DNA of 64,000 bases from Lytechinus pictus (taxonomy: Eukaryota > Echinodermata > Echinoidea > Temnopleuroida > Toxopneustidae). Shown here piece after piece: positions 38,101 to 46,953 of the stretch (positions are counted from its first letter, which is position 1; the number at the start of each line of letters is the position of its first letter). The stretch is taken from the NCBI RefSeq assembly GCF_037042905.1, contig NW_026974141.1:4642001-4706000 (forward strand). The letters are read 5' to 3'. A program made the translations under genes and the position numbers. The notes beneath the pieces are model-generated. The model saw only the letters and a list, made by a program, of their open reading frames with translations. It did no database searches and was not told where the DNA came from.

Positions 38101-41100
38101 TCATGGTATATTTTATGATATATAGGGCACTGGAGTGACAAGACATGGTATCTCGATTCTGTGCAACTTGAGCCCCTTTTATTTCAATTTGGTTCCAATG
38201 ATTAGATGATTGATAAAATATCAAACCCCAGCCAACTATCTCAAAACTGATGCCATCTCCCCATGTCAAACAGAGGACTATCCCATTGATTGCATCGAGT
38301 GAAATCACGGCAGCAGGGGTTTTTTAGCTCATCAGGGGGGTGTTTCACAAAGATTTAAGTATGACTTAGAGTCGCACTTAAATGCCTAGTTGTGCGCGGT
38401 ATAAAAGCCATGACCGCATTGGTCAGATCATGCAAAGAGGACGCGCACTATTGCGTAATGATCAATTAGATTGCGCGTTGCATTTCAGATACGCGTCGGC
38501 ATTTAAGTGCAATTTAAGTCATACTTAAATCTTTGTGAAACACCCCCCAGGCAGAATGGGCAGATGAGCATTTGCCATGGTCTGGCACCGGTCATTCATC
38601 ATCTATGGTGCTACTCTTCTCCACTTGCTGCTTCCACGACTTCTTTGACCGTCCCCTCTTCCTTGAACCACCAACCTCGAAAGATTCCTCCAATTCACCC
38701 TCTCCACCGTCACCCCTTTCCTCTCTCTCCTCAGAGTCAGAGACGCAGGAGCCAGGCGTTCTTCCCGACCGGCATGTTGATGGGCGTCATCTTGAACGAC
38801 ACCTACCAGTCTTTCAGCAACACCATGCAGTCCATCGTCGGCCAGGAGGTCGGCATGGAGCAGCTTGCGATAGTCTTCAAGTTCACCAAGGTAGCCGTCA
38901 GGCTTGCCCACTCCATGGGGAAGCACGCCAGCAGCATCAAGGACAACAGTGTCCGCTTCATCAGCGATCGCTATGCCGTCTGGCTCGACAGCCAAGGAGG
39001 ATGGGTAGGTCGTGTGTCATTACCTACTTGTAATCACCCCATTCATCACACATTTTAATATCGTTATGCCAAATGTAAATAGTAATAAAATAGAATTTCA
39101 ATAGTGCACTTTCCATCTTTATTAGATGCTCAATTCGCTTCAAAGCAAATTAAAGAAAGAAAAAAGATGAAAAATACATTACAGGTTTCGAACTTTTCCA
39201 ATGAATACCTAAATGGTTGTCGGCTGTTTGTCAAAGAGCACTGTAATGCAGGTATGTATGTCTTCATGTAAAAAAAAGATGATTCTATTGTGTGATAAAT
39301 CAAACGTTCTCAATGACTGTGGTTTTTGCCTTGGAAGAAAGCCCATCGTCAGTGAATAAGTAGCTCACTATACCTCATCGTCAGTGAATAAACAGCTCAA
39401 TATACCCAGAAATTATAACGAGAAATATGATTTTTTTTAAGATATGGCTATAGGACATAACCAGATTGGCATATTAAATCAAAGGTTTGTTCTGACAATT
39501 CTGCGCAATTTTATAATATGAGGTGTCAAAAAAATGTTGCATCTGGAAGCGATTTAATTTTGTCACATAAAAGAATTCTGCGGACCATTCTAATATAACA
39601 AAAAAAGTAAGTGCAAATGAGTTGCACTTACCAAATCATGGCATAAAAGTTACTGTCAACTTAACTTTGCCATCCAATGGTATACAAATAGCGAATAGGC
39701 ATGAGTGCGATGGTGCGAGATTTCGCATGAGGTGAAAGAAAGATGCTCTATTCAACGAGGCGTTAGCCGAGTTGGATAGTGTTTCTTTCTTTCACCGAAT
39801 GCGAAATCTTGCACCATTGCACGAATAAGAATATTCGCTATTTGTGTTGTACAACGCCTCGGAGTTTAGCGAACATATGAAAAAAAAGAAGAGTTTTTCC
39901 CTGCAGTAATCTATGAAAAGGGAGCAAAAATATTGAAAGCGAAAAGCAAAATCCCACAAGCGCACATGATCTTGGGCATCATTGCGCATTTAGCTAGCTA
40001 GCTAGCTAGCAGGCTATACGCATCTTGCACCTTCATTTTTACTGAGCGCAATGAATAAATTTGTATTGTGACGTCACCTCCTAAAGCCGTGCAACGGTAC
40101 ATTTTGGATGGTACGTCGTGTGTGCAACGGTACGAATGTTTGACATTCAGTCTCCCATCTGCTTGCGTACAACAAGCTAAGTAGGCGTTGTACAATAGTT
40201 ACCATTGGATGGCAAAGTTTCCATAATAGTAACATTTTATGCATTAGGGCCAAGGATCCATACTACCCTCCATTAAATGTTGTGCTCTTTGTAATCTTGT
40301 GTTTTGTACAGCCAAAGGTTGAGGAAGATAGTGAGACCATATCAACAGATGTTTGAAAAGCATTTACGCGGTAAAAAAAAATGCTAATCATAATCTTTTT
40401 CTAGCTCTTATATTGATATCTTTCATCTGGCTTCTGGCTCTTCTTGGTGTTTTTGCATAATACTAATGTCTATGGGTAATATAATTGATGGTAACTTCTA
40501 TGGAAACCTTGATCGTGATTGGCTACTGAGTATTGTTATTACTACATTAGTTGACATTGATAGCAGAAGTACAAGTAATAATAAATTTCTTATTAACGAT
40601 GATTTCCATAGAAACTTCATGCCTTTGGTGCATAACTGATAAATAGAAAGTATATAGGAATCATTTATGATAACCATACTTGCTTTACATAGTGCTTTAC
40701 ACTCACCTAGTTAGAAGCCTCTATAAAGCTGTTAACAATAATGCAGCGTAGAGCTGTAATATTAATTTCCTGAATTCTATTATATGAATTCATATCATAC
40801 CCAAGTATCATGTTTAACTAGTCATTTCATTGTAATACTTTATTAAAGACAGTGAAGGTCAAATGTATTCATCTCTTTGATTCCTTAACAAATTCAAATT
40901 TGTTTATCTGTCTAAATTCTTCTCTATAAGCATTTTGTACATGGCATATATTCGTCAGAATATTAGATAATGTAGGCTCCAGAACTCATATTATTAGTTG
41001 CGAGTTTACATTCATACTTTTCTTTAATAATACTTTCTCTTTTGATTCATACACTAATATATCATCCACATGTAGAGATATGTTAATCTAAAGAAATTAA

Positions 41101-43324
41101 TTTCTAGTGTCCCTAGTATGTTAGTTGATCTTTCTATCTGTCTTTGATAATAATGATAATAATAATAATAATGATAATAATAACGATAATAATAATAATT
41201 AGACTTATATAGAGTGCTCAAGGCACTTTTTTAGGAAATTATAAAGGAAATTAAGAAGAATTGAAGAGAGCAGGTACATGTATTATCTGGGTTATTCTCA
41301 CACTAAGCTTTTTATTAGCACTTTATCATTTAATCCATTAATCATTGTCTATCATTTGACTAAATGTTTTTGATCTACAGTGTATTTACAGTAACACATG
41401 AAAATGGTATAGGTTATTTGTAAAGCGTTTTACCTCCTTGTTAGGCGCTTCTATAACACCCCTGCTAAATACATGTAGGCTTTACCAATCCCGGTGCTCA
41501 CAGCTCATTAAGGTACCCACTTACCTCACCTGGGTTGAGTGCAGCACATTGTGGATCATTTCTTGCTGAAGGATATTACACCATGGCTGGGAATTGAAAC
41601 AATGACCCTCTGTTTGAGAGTTTGGTGACTAATTTTCTGGGCCACAACACTCCACATTATACATTATACATGGAAGGGGTTTATTAGAATCATATACATT
41701 ATGATCTTTATAGGTTTGCATGGTGGAGTTTATAACATGGAGAAGGTTTACGGTTCACCATGTGTAATATGAAGAAGGGAAGGAAATACAGGCAGAAAGA
41801 TTGAAATGGAAAGACAAGGAAGGATGAAAAGAGGAAATTAGAAGTATTCTTTTCTTGAAAGTGAGTGAAGTCTTGAAAAGGACTGTAAACCAGATGAGAT
41901 GGGCTGAATATGGCTTGAGTAGCGATGGTTTGAGTAATAGCAGGATGAAGTGAAGAGAGGTTACTCGAAGTGAAGGTTACTCGAAGTGAAGTGAAGAGAG
42001 AATACTTCTAATTTCCTCTTTTCATCCTTTCTCGTCTTTCCGTTTCAATCTTTCTGCCTGTATTTCCTTCCCTTCTTCATCTTCCACATGGTAAACTGTA
42101 AACCTTCTCCACGTCATATACATTATGTTGGGCAGTTCATTGCAGTGTCTGTTATGAGAATCAACCACCACTACTCTTTTGATTCTTATGATTTGTAACA
42201 CATTACTTGGGTTGAAGACAAAATTGGCGGATTTGCAAGAATCAGCCTTGCCATAGTAATTGCATTATCTGACAAATCAAGACATCAGGAGGTGTTATTT
42301 AGGTTTAACAACTGTCTATTTTTTCATGCAATGTTCAAGCAATTCTGGCACTCACTTTGACCTTGGGTTGTTGTGCATTTTTCCTCACAGTGCACCATTT
42401 GTATAAACATTTCTTTGTGTCACTGGCAGATCCAGGGGGGGGGGGGGGGCAAAGCCAGCCTGTGCCCCCCCCCCTTTTTGAGAGGCACAATTAATTTTTT
42501 TTTTTTTGCTTGTCAAATTTTCCTCGGGGAAAAAGTGCCCCCCTTTTGGAAAATCCTGGATCCGCCCCTGCTTTGTGTAGTAAATCAAGTAGTGCCCATG
42601 GCACAGAAAGCTACGCTCAAGCAGTGACATAGTTATGTGCCCTAAATGATATATCCCATTGTAATGGTATGGTATTTTCTTTTTAAGAAATGGAATTCAT
42701 TTGCAGTCAAAGGCTGAATTGCACAATTTTGTCGAGAGAGTTAAAAAGTAGCTGACTTAGCACGAAAGATCATGTTCCACTCATGCAAGAAGTCATGTAT
42801 TACTAATACCTCAGTCACATTTCCCCTATGGCAGCCGTAAGGCAAGTCGAAAACAGCCATTTTAATAATTTTTGTACCAGCTAGATATAGGTGGCTTGAA
42901 TAAAAAATTAATGAAACGGCTGTTTTCAACTCGCAGTACTGCCACCGTAGATGAAATGTGACTGAGGTATTACAAAAGGCTTTATGAAATGCCATCCAGG
43001 GCCCTGTTGCATGAAATTACTCTTTAATGGTAACTTTGCCATCCAGTGGTTACTGCCATAGTAACACTGCTCTATAGCCAGTCAAAGTCAAATATTCTAT
43101 GGAAGATACCATTAGATAGCAAGTTTTGTGTGACAGGGCTCCCATTCAAAAAAAAATATATATGAATAAGAATTTATGAGATTAAACCTCTTCTTGATAA
43201 GGTTATGTTGATGGAATAATCTTGAAGATTTTGTCATTCAATCTTCATATTTTTCTTTCTCCAGGGTTCCGTAGTGACGAGCGACGACTCAGACTCTCTG
43301 CACGAAGAATCAGAGATAGACTGA
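20009..43324 (+). CDS. Seven-exon Bcl-2-family gene, BCL2L14 (Bcl-G)-like, with giant charged N-terminal extension (957 aa)
   Basis: CDS exons are 20009-20177, 32606-34474, 35622-35819, 36544-36786, 37720-37784, 38735-39004 and 43265-43324 (2874 nt, 957 aa plus stop). Every intron is GT-AG. Phases are 1,1,1,1,0,0 and the joined frame is open throughout. Domains: basic patch at residues 63-76; Ser/acidic stretch about 283-310; E/K/R-rich helix about 384-478; six His at 514-519; proline-rich PELPPRPPEL at 530-539; BH3 at 767-780 with LAMIGD; a BH1-like helix about 884-903; BH2 at 929-938 ending in LDSQGGW; acidic tail ending HEESEID. Bcl-2 proteins bind BH3 helices in a groove and control apoptosis. 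The absence of a C-terminal anchor, the lack of an NWGR motif in BH1 and the short acidic tail match what I recall of Bcl-G rather than BAX, BAK or BOK. The intron directly after the BH2 Trp is a known shared position in Bcl-2-family genes. Family membership is fairly sure; the BCL2L14 assignment is likely; pro- or anti-apoptotic role is not decidable from sequence. Confidence 0.85.
21396..22182. mobile_element. hAT-like non-autonomous element, 787 bp
   Basis: Terminal inverted repeats CAGGGACAGTGATTTTCCG and CGGAAAATCACTGTCCCT(A). TTTCCGTTTC words are repeated inside both ends. TATAAG flanks both sides, a remnant of an 8-bp duplication. The interior has GC-rich sequence near 21800-21930 but no transposase frame. 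Confidence 0.75.
23020..23612. mobile_element. TTAA-type foldback element B, copy 2
   Basis: Inverted relative to 15666-16257 and nearly identical over about 590 bases, with TTAA at both edges (23020 and 23609). Ends TTAAAGGAGAATGAAACCCT and GAGTTTCATTCTCCTTTAA. Confidence 0.85.
23632..23875. mobile_element. GGTGATTTCAAGT inverted-repeat element, copy 1 of 3
   Basis: Left TTGGTGATTTCAAGTCCGG, right CACTGAACTTGAAATAACC; inward GGTGTTGGTGTTGGAA pairs with ACACCAACACCT-type words. Copies at 35837-36070 and 60467-60709. Confidence 0.8.
24802..25215. mobile_element. Inverted-repeat element with GGGCAAGT motifs
   Basis: Ends AAGGTGCTACATAAGCACTT and TTATGTAGCACCCTT. ACTTGCC and GGCAAGT occur many times inside. 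ACACG lies just outside both ends. A 20-base perfect palindrome arm pair lies at 24928-24970. No transposase frame. Confidence 0.65.
30478..31890. repeat. 1.4-kb polypyrimidine satellite with 105-bp higher-order repeat
   Basis: Almost pure C/T on the plus strand, built from CCTCTTCCCCT and TCTTCCCCTCC blocks. The rare CACCTCCTCTTCC junction recurs at 31219, 31324 and 31429, giving a 105-base higher-order period. All six frames are open or nearly so because of composition; no protein is inferred. It sits within intron 1 about 700 bases before exon 2. Confidence 0.95.
32606..34474 (+). CDS. Bcl-2-like gene, coding exon 2 (long charged extension)
   Basis: A strong acceptor (CTATTTCCCGTTCCAG) precedes 32606 and a consensus donor GTAAGT follows at 34475. 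The exon encodes residues 57-679. It starts with a basic, nuclear-localisation-like cluster (KVRRSLKRSSRRVK), then low-complexity Ser/Thr-rich sequence, then about 95 residues of almost pure Glu, Lys and Arg (33586-33870) that should form a single stable helix or coiled coil. After this come six codons for His (33976-33993), the SH3-ligand-like PELPPRP, and a basic stretch. No enzymatic domain is visible. Known Bcl-G has an N-terminal extension too, but far shorter; I see no clear homology to it here. Confidence 0.9.
34475..35621 (+). other. Intron 2 of the Bcl-2-like gene
   Basis: Bounded by GTAAGT and TTTCAG. Holds the Tc1-like miniature element at 35279-35443; otherwise AT-rich. Confidence 0.7.
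35279..35443. mobile_element. TA-flanked miniature element with CAGTGAAACCTG ends
   Basis: Left TACAGTGAAACCTGTCTATA, right ACAGGTTTGACTGTA; TAGTGGCCACC pairs with GGTGGCCACTA. TA at the edges fits Tc1/mariner target choice. A diverged relative is seen at about 50420-50515. Confidence 0.75.
35622..35819 (+). CDS. Bcl-2-like gene, coding exon 3
   Basis: The acceptor TATTGTTTCAG ends at 35621 and the donor used is GTTTGT at 35820, a weak match to consensus. It leaves one base, g, which joins the at opening exon 4 to make Asp. The nearby GTAGGC at 35824 would leave two bases and break the frame, so it is disfavoured. The 66 residues are Gly/Asp/Ser-rich linker with no recognised domain. A 234-bp miniature element sits only 17 bases beyond the donor. 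Confidence 0.8.
35837..36070. mobile_element. GGTGATTTCAAGT inverted-repeat element, copy 2
   Basis: Left GGGTGATTTCAAGTACGGTG, right CACCGGACTTGAAATCACCC. CAATG borders both ends. Lies inside intron 3, 17 bases after exon 3. Confidence 0.85.
36544..36786 (+). CDS. Bcl-2-like gene, coding exon 4 (BH3 exon)
   Basis: The acceptor CTAACCGTAG ends at 36543. The exon encodes residues 746-826 and contains the BH3 helix KRIADRLAMIGDQALADYE. The invariant BH3 Leu is residue 771 and the Gly-Asp pair is 775-776; LAMIGD closely resembles the LAIIGD of vertebrate BAK, and the following Gln resembles the GDQ of Bcl-G. Two GTAAGT donors lie ten bases apart (36777 and 36787); only the second leaves the single base that fits exon 5, since exon 5 in the other frame hits a stop. 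Confidence 0.85.
37385..37605. repeat. SINE-like or tRNA-related repeat in intron 4
   Basis: GATGATGATGCACAGCATTT followed by GTATAGCACCATATATCTGT and a GC-rich part with GGTGGACCACTACACCGGGG. It resembles the body of other short interspersed repeats in this window but I found no second full copy. Confidence 0.35.
37720..37784 (+). CDS. Bcl-2-like gene, coding exon 5
   Basis: A short 65-base exon between the acceptor TTTTATTGTAG and the donor GTAAGT. It encodes DYTAEYVEIGQRIQTDVDGF then Gln-Leu (residues 827-848), probably the helix that follows BH3 in a Bcl-2 fold. It enters in phase 1 and leaves in phase 0. No other reading frame across it stays open with its neighbours. Confidence 0.8.
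38335..38548. mobile_element. Foldback element with GGGGGGTGTTTCACAAA ends
   Basis: The left GGGGGGTGTTTCACAAAGAT and right ATCTTTGTGAAACACCCCCC arms extend about 45 bases (TTTAAGTATGACTTA / TAAGTCATACTTAAA). Located in intron 5, about 190 bases before exon 6. Confidence 0.85.
38735..39004 (+). CDS. Bcl-2-like gene, coding exon 6 (BH1-like and BH2)
   Basis: The acceptor is a strong pyrimidine run, CTCTCTCCTCAG, and the donor is GTAGGT. Residues 849-938 give the amphipathic helices of a Bcl-2 core: LAIVFKFTKVAVRLA (892-906) corresponds to the BH1/core helix and YAVWLDSQGGW (928-938) to BH2. The NWGR signature of typical BH1 is absent; the site reads VGMEQL. The exon stops exactly after the Trp codon, the conserved Bcl-2-family intron site. 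Confidence 0.9.
39637..40251. mobile_element. Nested foldback element
   Basis: Outer arms: CATGGCATAAAAGTTACT and TTTGCCATCCAATGGTA on the left against TACCATTGGATGGCAAAG and AGTAACATTTTATGCAT on the right. Inner arms: CAAATAGCGAATA (39685) against TATTCGCTATTTG (39833), and TTTCGCATGAGGTGAAAGAAA against TTTCTTTCACCGAATGCGAAA. GCTAGCTAGCTAGCTAGC lies between them near 39993. Confidence 0.7.
41150..41205. repeat. AAT microsatellite
   Basis: AATAATAATAATAATGATAA-type trinucleotide run followed by TTAGACTTATATAGAGTGCT, a common genomic-repeat tail. Confidence 0.8.
41400..41655 (-). mobile_element. tRNA-derived SINE, second family
   Basis: On the minus strand it reads GTGGAGTGTTGTGGCCCAGA, a degraded box B (GTTTCAATTCCCAGCC), then CATGGTGTAATATCC and CACAATGTGCTGCACTCAAC. 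The same order is seen on the plus strand at 50513-50650. Confidence 0.7.
41731..42120. repeat. Long inverted repeat: two about 120-bp arms, about 150-bp loop
   Basis: Left arm 41731-41850 and right arm 42000-42120 are about 90 percent complementary by eye: GGAAGGAAATACAGGCAGAA pairs with TTCTGCCTGTATTTCCTTCC, and GGAAATTAGAAGTATTCT with AGAATACTTCTAATTTCC. It does not share ends with other elements in the window. Transcribed from either strand it would form a long hairpin. Confidence 0.85.
42421..42570. mobile_element. hAT miniature element (GGATCC-type ends), 150 bp
   Basis: Ends CACTGGCAGATCCAGG and CCTGGATCCGCCCCTG. A perfect 8-bp duplication CTTTGTGT lies at 42413-42420 and 42571-42578. 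The core contains T(n)GCTTGTCAAATTTTCC, shared with three other elements that have different ends. Confidence 0.9.
42807..42969. mobile_element. 165-bp miniature inverted-repeat element, copy 2
   Basis: TACCTCAGTCACATTTCCCC and GAAATGTGACTGAGGTA; more diverged than the other two copies, with CAGCCGTAAGGCAAGTCG in place of the GC-rich arm. Confidence 0.8.
43265..43324 (+). CDS. Bcl-2-like gene, terminal coding exon 7
   Basis: The acceptor TTTCTTTCTCCAG ends at 43264. Nineteen residues rich in Ser, Asp and Glu, ending HEESEID, are followed by TGA at 43322. There is no hydrophobic tail, so the product is predicted to be soluble rather than anchored in the mitochondrial outer membrane. From memory, mammalian Bcl-G also ends in a short acidic HEEVD-like tail after BH2. 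Confidence 0.8.
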   Translation, partial: GSVVTSDDSDSLHEESEID

Positions 43325-45378
43325 AGGTCTGACAGGGACAAGAAAGAAGGTAGAGAAGGAAAGAGGGAAGACAGTTTATGCTTACAGTGATAAATGCTGC
43401 ACGAGCCTCTTCAGCAACATAGTGTACATTCCTAAGGAAGGATAAAGAAGAGATGGCGCACTTTCTGCCACACCATCATGGTATTATGCACGCTGGTCTC
43501 CTATTTCCAACTGTCAGGCAAAAGATATTCATTCGAGCCAACCCATTCTCCATTGTTTTTAATTTGATATAGGTGATTGACAAAAGTGAGACTCGCTATT
43601 CCCCGTCTTTGCTTTGATACCAAGTGAGGGCAGCAGACCTCGATTTAGACCTCATTCATTAATCGTAAGAGAGTTTTGCCCAACTATAGTTGGATATGAC
43701 CCAATCAGGCAGATGCTGCTATGTTAGGCAAGTATAGGGGAAAAATAGAAAGCCTACAGCCTCACAACCTTCTGAGGGCAATAGTTTTTACTATTGCCGA
43801 AATAAAAAGCCAGCCAATATTTGTTTTGTACATCAGTTATTTCTGAGCCCAGCAATAGTAAGAATTATTGCCCTGATCAATCAATGCCAATCATTATATT
43901 TGTAATCGATAACAATTTTATTAATGTATTTTTACTTTCATATTTAAAACCTCCTGTAGTCCCATCCCTTCTTGTCATTGCTGGTCTTACATCTTCCGTT
44001 AAGTTTTTAGATGTAATTTACAGGTTGATATAATAGATTGACATTGTAACTGAAAACACCCCAAACCTCCGTGTACAGAACAATCGTTGTTACATTTTAA
44101 GAAGTGCTCTGCGCCATCTGGTGCCATTCTGTTTGTTTTTTAATTATTGGTATTCTGATTTTTTTATACTCGTTCATTTATACTCATCGTTTTATCTTTT
44201 AAGAAGGCCTTTTATTGCCTATAAGGCAAACAGCTATGCTGCATGTTATGGGTGAAAGGGTTCATCTTTTTCCTCTATGGCCTTGGTATATATCATTTGA
44301 TTATAATTGATGAGAAAGCCTATGTAATATGCCAACAGTAGCAGTTGGGTTTTAGAAGCTCTTGTTCAAAATGTTCCCAGGGAGTGGAGACAGTGCATAC
44401 ATTGTGTGCTGGCAAGCGAGGATCAGAAAAATGTATCATTCAAACCTGTGAAGACAGTGAAAGGTATATGTTCATACTAATTAAATAATCAATGCATAGA
44501 AATTATATAACTGATTTCAATCAATTATTTTTAATTGAAATGGCAGAAATTTTGAAATCTTGCTATGAATTCCAAAATCTTGGATCGTGCCAGGCATGAC
44601 TTGTTTGAATGGAAGCGAGTCATGCAAAGAAGTTTTAAGTATTATTGGTATTAATTTTGTGCAGATGATGATTGTTACTTTTGTCTTTCGTTCATGTTTT
44701 ATACTTAAGACAAAGAATTTTCTCTCTTTTTTTTACAATGAAAGTGATATATGAATTTATTCTACTGTCTTACCAGCAAAACAAACTCCAAAGTGACAGA
44801 AGCTATTATGTTATTTCTCATGACATACCATTGATCATTTTGGAGTCAGTTTCATTGGTATGACTGTAGCGATACTGTTGTTTGAAAAGGTTTACAAAGT
44901 GGCCAATTCCTTAAAGTACGTACGTCCGACCCCTCTATGGGGGACCTTCATGAAATTTTCCATCTCAGGTTTCTTGTTCTTTTGACAGCCTGTATAATGT
45001 TCTCAAATGACCATGACTTGGTCAGTTTATGAAGTGAAGTAAAGACTTAAGGAAAAATGGGAGTCGGATGTACAAAAAGGTTGATCATTTTATGGAATTG
45101 CCCAAGTGTGTCTAAAGTACCTTATTGATTTACCTATGTCTTTTTAAGGTCATTCCATTTTCAACACTGTTGGAGCTACTGTTGAAAAATGTATCAAGTG
45201 TAATTTTGAATATAAGAGCCATTTTATTATTGTTACTCTCATATAAACATACAAACAAAAATAAAGTTTTTGATTATTTACAGTTATTCACAACATCAAT
45301 AAACTACATAATTTGCAACCAATTGACAGCCCTTCCATATAATTTTCCAAGAATTTTTTTCACATAACAGATGGATAT

Positions 45379-45534
45379 TTCTTAAAGCTGTTCGTAAGGT
45401 TTCGCACAACTTTACGCACGACTGATACATGATCTGAGGTCCGAACTCAATTACAAAGGGATATATCACTTGGTATGAGAAAGGGTTACCAGTCGTGTGT
45501 AAAGTCATTTGTATCTTACGAACACCTTTATCAG
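45379..45534. mobile_element. Foldback element, right end abutted by hAT insertion
   Basis: AAAGCTGTTCGTAAG on the left pairs with CTTACGAACACCTTTAT on the right, and CGCACGACTGATA with the ACCAGTCGTGTGTAAAG region. Related to 46778-46953, which lies just beyond the inserted hAT-like element. Confidence 0.6.
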
Positions 45535-46713
45535 CAGGGATGCCACTTTTCCGTATTTATACGGAATTCCGGCTTTTTTCCTGCTATCTGTCTTATTTCC
45601 GTATTTCCGACTTTTCCTGTTTTCTGTGTATTAAAAAAAACGGAAAGTCCTCCTTTTTTCCCCCTATCTCTCCCGATTGCGATGCATGTCGATCGACCGA
45701 GTGAGAGACATTTCCCCGAGATATTTGCTTTTATACAGTACATAATTTATAAACGCGCGCACTGCCTACTACGTTCATTGAGTTATGCTTTTATCAAGGC
45801 TTTCTGATTAGAATTATCGATATCCTGGCCAATCAATGCGAGCGACAAGTTCCGAACGCACGCACATAGACAAGCGCAAAGCAGCGGCACGAATCGCGGT
45901 ATAATAGCGACTGGTACGGTAAATACGTCTGTAAAGATGATGACGTCATCCAAGATGGCAACTTACGATGACCAACGAAGGAATCGAGGATGACTAAGTT
46001 TTGATCATCATTTGAAAGGAATTAGCGGTAAGTGCGGTCTAAGGTACGATGTTTCTGAATTTTATATATTTTCTCGTACGTTTGGATGTAATTATTTTTT
46101 TATAATGTGACATTTTATGTACCAAAAACGATCCGAAAATCGGGTTTCCGCCGAATGTTAGATCTAACGTTACTGCTGCATGCTGATACGGGACCCAGGG
46201 AGCTCCGGCCCGGAAAGCGGGCCGGAGCTCCCTGGGTTACGTATCAGCTAGCCCAGGGAGCTCGCGGGCCCTGGGTTAGCTGATACGTTGTCTTTATGTA
46301 CGGGCCAACAACTCTTCAGTATTGGTGAGTGGAGCCAACGCGGTTCAGCTGAACAACCAAAATACAGAGACTGAAGCTTTTGGTCTAGCGTTCTATGACG
46401 AGAAACACACAACTAACAACCGTCAGTTTTTCAAACCTAATTGATTTCAAAGTCATCGATCACAACAAGGTAAGAAGCCACTTGGTCCTCCCCCCTCCCC
46501 TAAATTTGAGGTGGGGGCGGACCCCCCCCCCTCCGATTTTTTTTTTTTTTTTTTTTTTTTTTGGCTTTTTTGTTGGCTTGTCCAATTTTTTACCTGTGAC
46601 ATGTGTCCATTCCAAAATTTAAGGTGGACCCCCCTAAATTTTTTTTTTCTTGGACACTGTCCCGGCCCGCGATAAGTTTCAGTATTTTTGGAGGACACCT
46701 AGTGGCATCCCTG
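45535..46713. mobile_element. hAT-like non-autonomous element, 1.18 kb
   Basis: Terminal inverted repeats CAGGGATGCCACT and AGTGGCATCCCTG. Flanks TTTATCAG and TTTATGAA match at 6 of 8 positions, fitting an aged 8-bp duplication. Interior: TCCGTATTT words, a GGGAGCTCC / GGAGCTCCCTGG block near 46200-46265, and an internal T-rich piece (46480-46680) with GGCTTGTCCAATTTTT resembling the core of the small hAT elements. No transposase frame. Confidence 0.75.
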
Positions 46714-46777
46714 TTTATGAAACAACCAGTAGTCCAATCATGCTATTTATACAGAAGGTGCTGGTTTTAAATGGCCT

Positions 46778-46953
46778 GGTGGGTGTTGCATAAAGCTGCT
46801 CGTAAGTTAAGAGCGACTTTAAGAACGACTGGTGAACATTTCTTACGCGCTAAATAATCACCAATGAACAATGTAATTTACCACAAGAAAGGATCACCAG
46901 TCGTTCGTAAAGGTCACTCTTAACTTACAAACAGCTTTATGAAACGGCCCCCA
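46778..46953. mobile_element. Foldback element with GTTGCATAAAGCTGCTCGTAA ends
   Basis: GCATAAAGCTGCTCGTAAG pairs with CTTACAAACAGCTTTATG, and TTAAGAACGACTGGTGA with TCACCAGTCGTTCGTAAA. Short Gly/Cys-free frames only. Confidence 0.75.

Larger units (their letters stand above)
39005..43264 (+). other. Intron 6 of the Bcl-2-like gene (4.3 kb)
   Basis: Bounded by GTAGGT and CTCCAG. It contains a nested foldback (39637-40251), an AAT microsatellite (41150-41205), a minus-strand SINE (41400-41655), a long inverted repeat (41731-42120), a hAT miniature element (42421-42570) and a 165-bp element (42807-42969). Confidence 0.7.

Noticed and set aside
45475..45807. A 110-residue frame overlapping the left end of the hAT-like element
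   Set aside because: No transposase motif, and the frame runs across the element border.
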